A DNA stretch of 64,000 nt from Sphagnum compactum (lineage: Eukaryota; Bryophyta; Sphagnopsida; Sphagnales), in assembly GCA_965153455.1 (NCBI GenBank), contig OZ234500.1:15065579-15129578 (forward strand), in the 5' to 3' direction. The notes below the pieces were generated by a model, which saw only the letters and a program-made list of their open reading frames with translations, made no database searches and was not told where the DNA came from. Positions 60,851 to 64,000 of this stretch are shown here, one piece after another. Position numbers and translations under genes: made by a program. The number at the start of each line of letters is the position of its first letter. Position 1 is the first letter of the stretch.

Positions 60851-63640
60851 GTAGTAGTCAATGTTCCTGCAAGTGGGAGTTTTGGTGTGAATGAGTCAAC
60901 ATCGACTTTCGTCATACATATCATCCCCCCATGCAAATAATCATGTAATTTTTGCCATGCAAATAATCAAGATAGTTTGGACATAGTTTAACAAATAATT
61001 TCCCATGTACCAAAGTGCAGTTATTGCAAGCTCTAAGTGGTTCTTGCCCTCATACCCTAGTATGTAGTTATTGTCCACTTTCTACTGTTCATACACCCTT
61101 TTTTCCCTTTAGCTTGCTGTTGCTAGGATAACTTTGCTAGGATAACTTTCAGGCAAGAAGGCTATGTGCTTTCCATTACATTGGATATGCCACTTACATT
61201 GTTAATTGCTTACAAACTAATGTACCAATTATACTTTGCACATGTCATCTTCAAACTAATCATCTTGATAAAATGATATTTGTCAATAAGACTTGGCCAT
61301 CAAACCTTGGATTGGGTGCCTAGAGCTAAAGGACTTTGCAATTGTCTATGACAGTGTTAGGGTCCTTTGTTTTGGTGAACCATATTTTAAAGAAAATCCA
61401 ACATACATATTCATAATAACCTTATCACTTTTCCTCAAGTGAACACTTGTGTAAGTTTTGGTACTAGTTCCACAAAAAATGTACAATGTTCTTTCAACCC
61501 CCATGTAAGGTTTTGGTAGTAGTTCCAAAGAACATGTGCAATGTAGAAACAATCAGATTTATGAATTACTCTAATGTCTTCGTATGAACCCATTCAATCT
61601 CACATTGTTTTTCCAAGTTGTTTTCTAAGCACACTACAGTTTTACTTCAAAGTTTTCTTCATAATATTTCCCTTTAGTTAAAGAACCGACAATGGTTTGA
61701 AGTACTGGCCTTTCAAATATTACTAGTATTTGATTAAAAAACTGCATCTATGGTAAACTAGGTATTTGGCCAAGAACTACACCTTATACCCTTACAAAAT
61801 GCCATGAGACACCCCCCCTCCCCACCCCTAGCTCCTACCCTTGAATATGAAAATTTCAAATCCCCAGAAGCTTTGTGCTTAAGAGAGAGAAAAAACAAAA
61901 GTTAAAACCCAACCCTGGAGGGTCTTTCAAAACTTTGAAAATCAACTACCCAGACCCGATCAACATTTCAAAAATCAAATACGCGCCCAACACAAGTGCT
62001 AACCCTAAGCCCTAAAACCTGTACCAGGAATGTTGTTGTTTCTTTCACAACAGAATTTCATTTTCCTCTACCAGATGTGTTTGCTGGAATTTGGGTTTTG
62101 GGTGGAAGTAAAAAAATTAAAATATGATTTTCAATTGCACACACAAATTGCTACTCCCACTGCTGATCAATGCATAATGCAACTCATTAATAATGCCCAT
62201 TTCTTTCTAGTGATGGGTTCTTTATCACACCGATTTTAGTTCATTAAACTATGAGTTGCTGGCAGACTCTGACCTTCATTCATTCATTTAGTCACTTTTT
62301 TGCAAGGACCCAAAAGGAAGAAGGAGTGAGACATTGGATGATAATGAGCAAAAATAGGCGAGTTAGTGTGAAGTTCAGAGTTAGTCAGTCCAAAAGAGTG
62401 CTGCAGACTCACTCACCCAGACCTGCAAAAAGTTGCAGCTTTTCCCCTTTGCCGGAAAAGAAGACATAAAAGTTTATTAATTAGGCTAGATCCCAAGTTC
62501 CAACAATCTGTTGGTTTTCCAGCTTGTGGTGTGAAGAGAAAATCTCTTTGTGTCCAAAGAGATGGTGGTCCATGAATATCTGTTTTTTGATGACTAAGAT
62601 TTTCTAGTCATGGGGGACATGGCAACACATCACCCAATGAACATGAGTTCCAGTGGATTTTATTGTCTTTTTTCCAAGACAAATGATGTCATGGTCGATG
62701 CTCAATTGATGATGAAGTTTTAAATAATTTGTACCTCTTCTTTGGACCTTCTTCCATTAGGCTTTGCAATCATCCAATTATGTTAATGGTGCATTCCACA
62801 CTTGATGTTAAGTCAATGTTAAATGAAAATCTAGGTGGCATCCTAGGTGGCATCCAGTGTTAAATGGGTGGATAGCTTAATGTTAAGTGAATGTTAACAT
62901 AAAATGTTCATTGTAAGTAGGCGTAAGTCCTAATTGACTAGCATCGTGTTAAGGGACTCAACACTAGAGTCCCTAACACCGAGTGTCAATGCATTTTTAT
63001 GTGAAATGAAATTACGACCCTCCAAAATAGAGGAAACATATTCTTTCACTTGAAACATATTCTTCCCACACGCTTGCCACTGCTAACATGTGCACTTTCA
63101 CATGTTAATTCGATCTCATATGATTTATTTGTGCAATGTTCTCACCTTCTCACCTACATACTTTGGCCAAATGGGAGGTGTTAAATAAAAACTTATCTTT
63201 TGAGGAAACGTCCAAAGTTTCAGTTTTTTTTATTAAAAAAACCTCCTCTGATCAATCAAATGACTAATTGACAAAAGAAGAAATGGAAAAAAAAAACTTG
63301 AGAGATAACCACATTTAATTAATAAAACAAACAAAGTTTAAGATTTAAGTCATATTTAGCTTAAATGAAAAATTGTGTGTCATATATCCACATTATGTCT
63401 CTTTCATCCAGTTTTTCATTCGGTTCTTGACCTTACATTAATCAACATTGTACCATAGTCAGCCTTTTTTGGTTGCTAGCCTTTGACCCTTTGTCTTGGG
63501 GTTGTTTTTCCCCCAACCCTGACCATACTATCTTCCAACCTAGTTACCCTAGTTCCCTAGCTACCTTATTGACCTAGCTATATTATTGACCTACATCTTG
63601 GCCTTATCTATTAACCCCCTACCTATGTGCCTTCTATCTT
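60851..63640. other. intergenic, no gene supported
   Basis: This probably includes the 3' LTR of the copia remnant. The stretch 61.8-62.5 kb is less AT-rich, with two short + strand ORFs (62030-62239 and 62251-62469) that have no recognised motif. A perfect 7-bp stem GGGACTC/GAGTCCC with a 7-nt loop lies near 62954-62974. CTAGCTACC / TTGACCTA words repeat at 63.53-63.62 kb. Confidence 0.3.
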
Positions 63641-64000
63641 TTCGTGACTAAACCTCATTCTCGACAAAACTTTTATTTTTTCTTAATTAAGTTTTTATCT
63701 TTCAGCTAAACCTCTTTTTTTTTCTGGGTTAAATTTTCATTTCTTGACACAACTTTTAACTCTTCTTAGCTAAATCTATATTTATTGACCAAAAAATAAT
63801 AATTTCATGGCTAAATTTGTACCTTTCGATAAAACCCAATTTTTTCATGGCTAAATTTTTAAATATTGACAAAATCTTTATATATTTTATTTAAACCTCT
63901 ATCCTTTGACAAAACTTTTATTTTTGTATGGTTAAATTATTATATGTTGATAAAATGTTTATCTATTATTTGGCTAAACCTTTATTTCTTGACAAAACTT
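63640..64000. repeat. AT-rich minisatellite, unit about 40 bp, running off the window
   Basis: TTGACAAAACTTTTAT and GGCTAAATTTTTAT half-units alternate. GACAAAAC-like words occur near 63663, 63745, 63827, 63877, 63917, 63949 and 63991; GGCTAAA-like words occur near 63651, 63697, 63769, 63811, 63849, 63930 and 63973. Copies are degenerate. Confidence 0.7.

Overview
The window is nuclear DNA of a land plant with a large, AT-rich, repeat-filled genome. A spliced, complete light-harvesting gene with plastid-type N-terminus identifies a plant. The broken NLR (immune receptor) gene has an alpha/beta-hydrolase N-terminus instead of TIR or coiled coil; that class was described from liverworts, so a seed-free lineage (liverwort, possibly fern) is likely. 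This is inference; no species is named. Only two or three host genes look intact in 64 kb.

Layout. 1-1.7 kb: the last two coding exons and 3' UTR of a RAD6-like ubiquitin-conjugating enzyme (+). 2.6-8.2 kb: a large element with about 360-bp inverted arms and a CACTA-like segment inside. 9.1-13.0 kb: the complete six-exon Lhcb5/CP26 gene (-), with paired CCAAT repeats and a three-copy 225-bp tandem repeat upstream. 14.7-16.4 kb: a decayed hAT transposase (-). 16.5-28 kb: AT-rich repeat DNA with a CACTA-type element flanked by a matching 3-bp duplication, and a primer-binding site of an LTR retrotransposon. 28.2-36.5 kb: two parts of one MULE-like transposase (-), apparently split by a decayed Ty3/gypsy element and by tetranucleotide tracts around a SINE-like unit. 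36.75-37.57 kb: a GC-rich island resembling a solo LTR.

43.0-49.5 kb: the most notable locus, a minus-strand alpha/beta-hydrolase-NB-ARC-LRR gene. Its splice junctions can be read, and its LRR is made of about 29 well-preserved 24-residue units (72-bp period), followed by several decayed ones. It carries two in-frame stops and two frameshifts, so it reads as a recent pseudogene unless the assembly is wrong.

50-54 kb: a tRNA-derived SINE, a 210-bp tandem duplication next to an unassigned coding-like ORF, a 412-bp Harbinger-like MITE with perfect 16-bp ends, and a broken DUF506 (PDDEXK-like) gene. 54-57.8 kb is richer in GC and gene-like but unassigned. 60.4-60.85 kb holds a Ty1/copia RNase H remnant, and the window ends in an AT-rich minisatellite.

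The host genes do not form a pathway: protein ubiquitination, photosystem II antenna and pathogen sensing are simply neighbours among transposon debris. Domain assignments come from motif recognition by eye; no database search was run.
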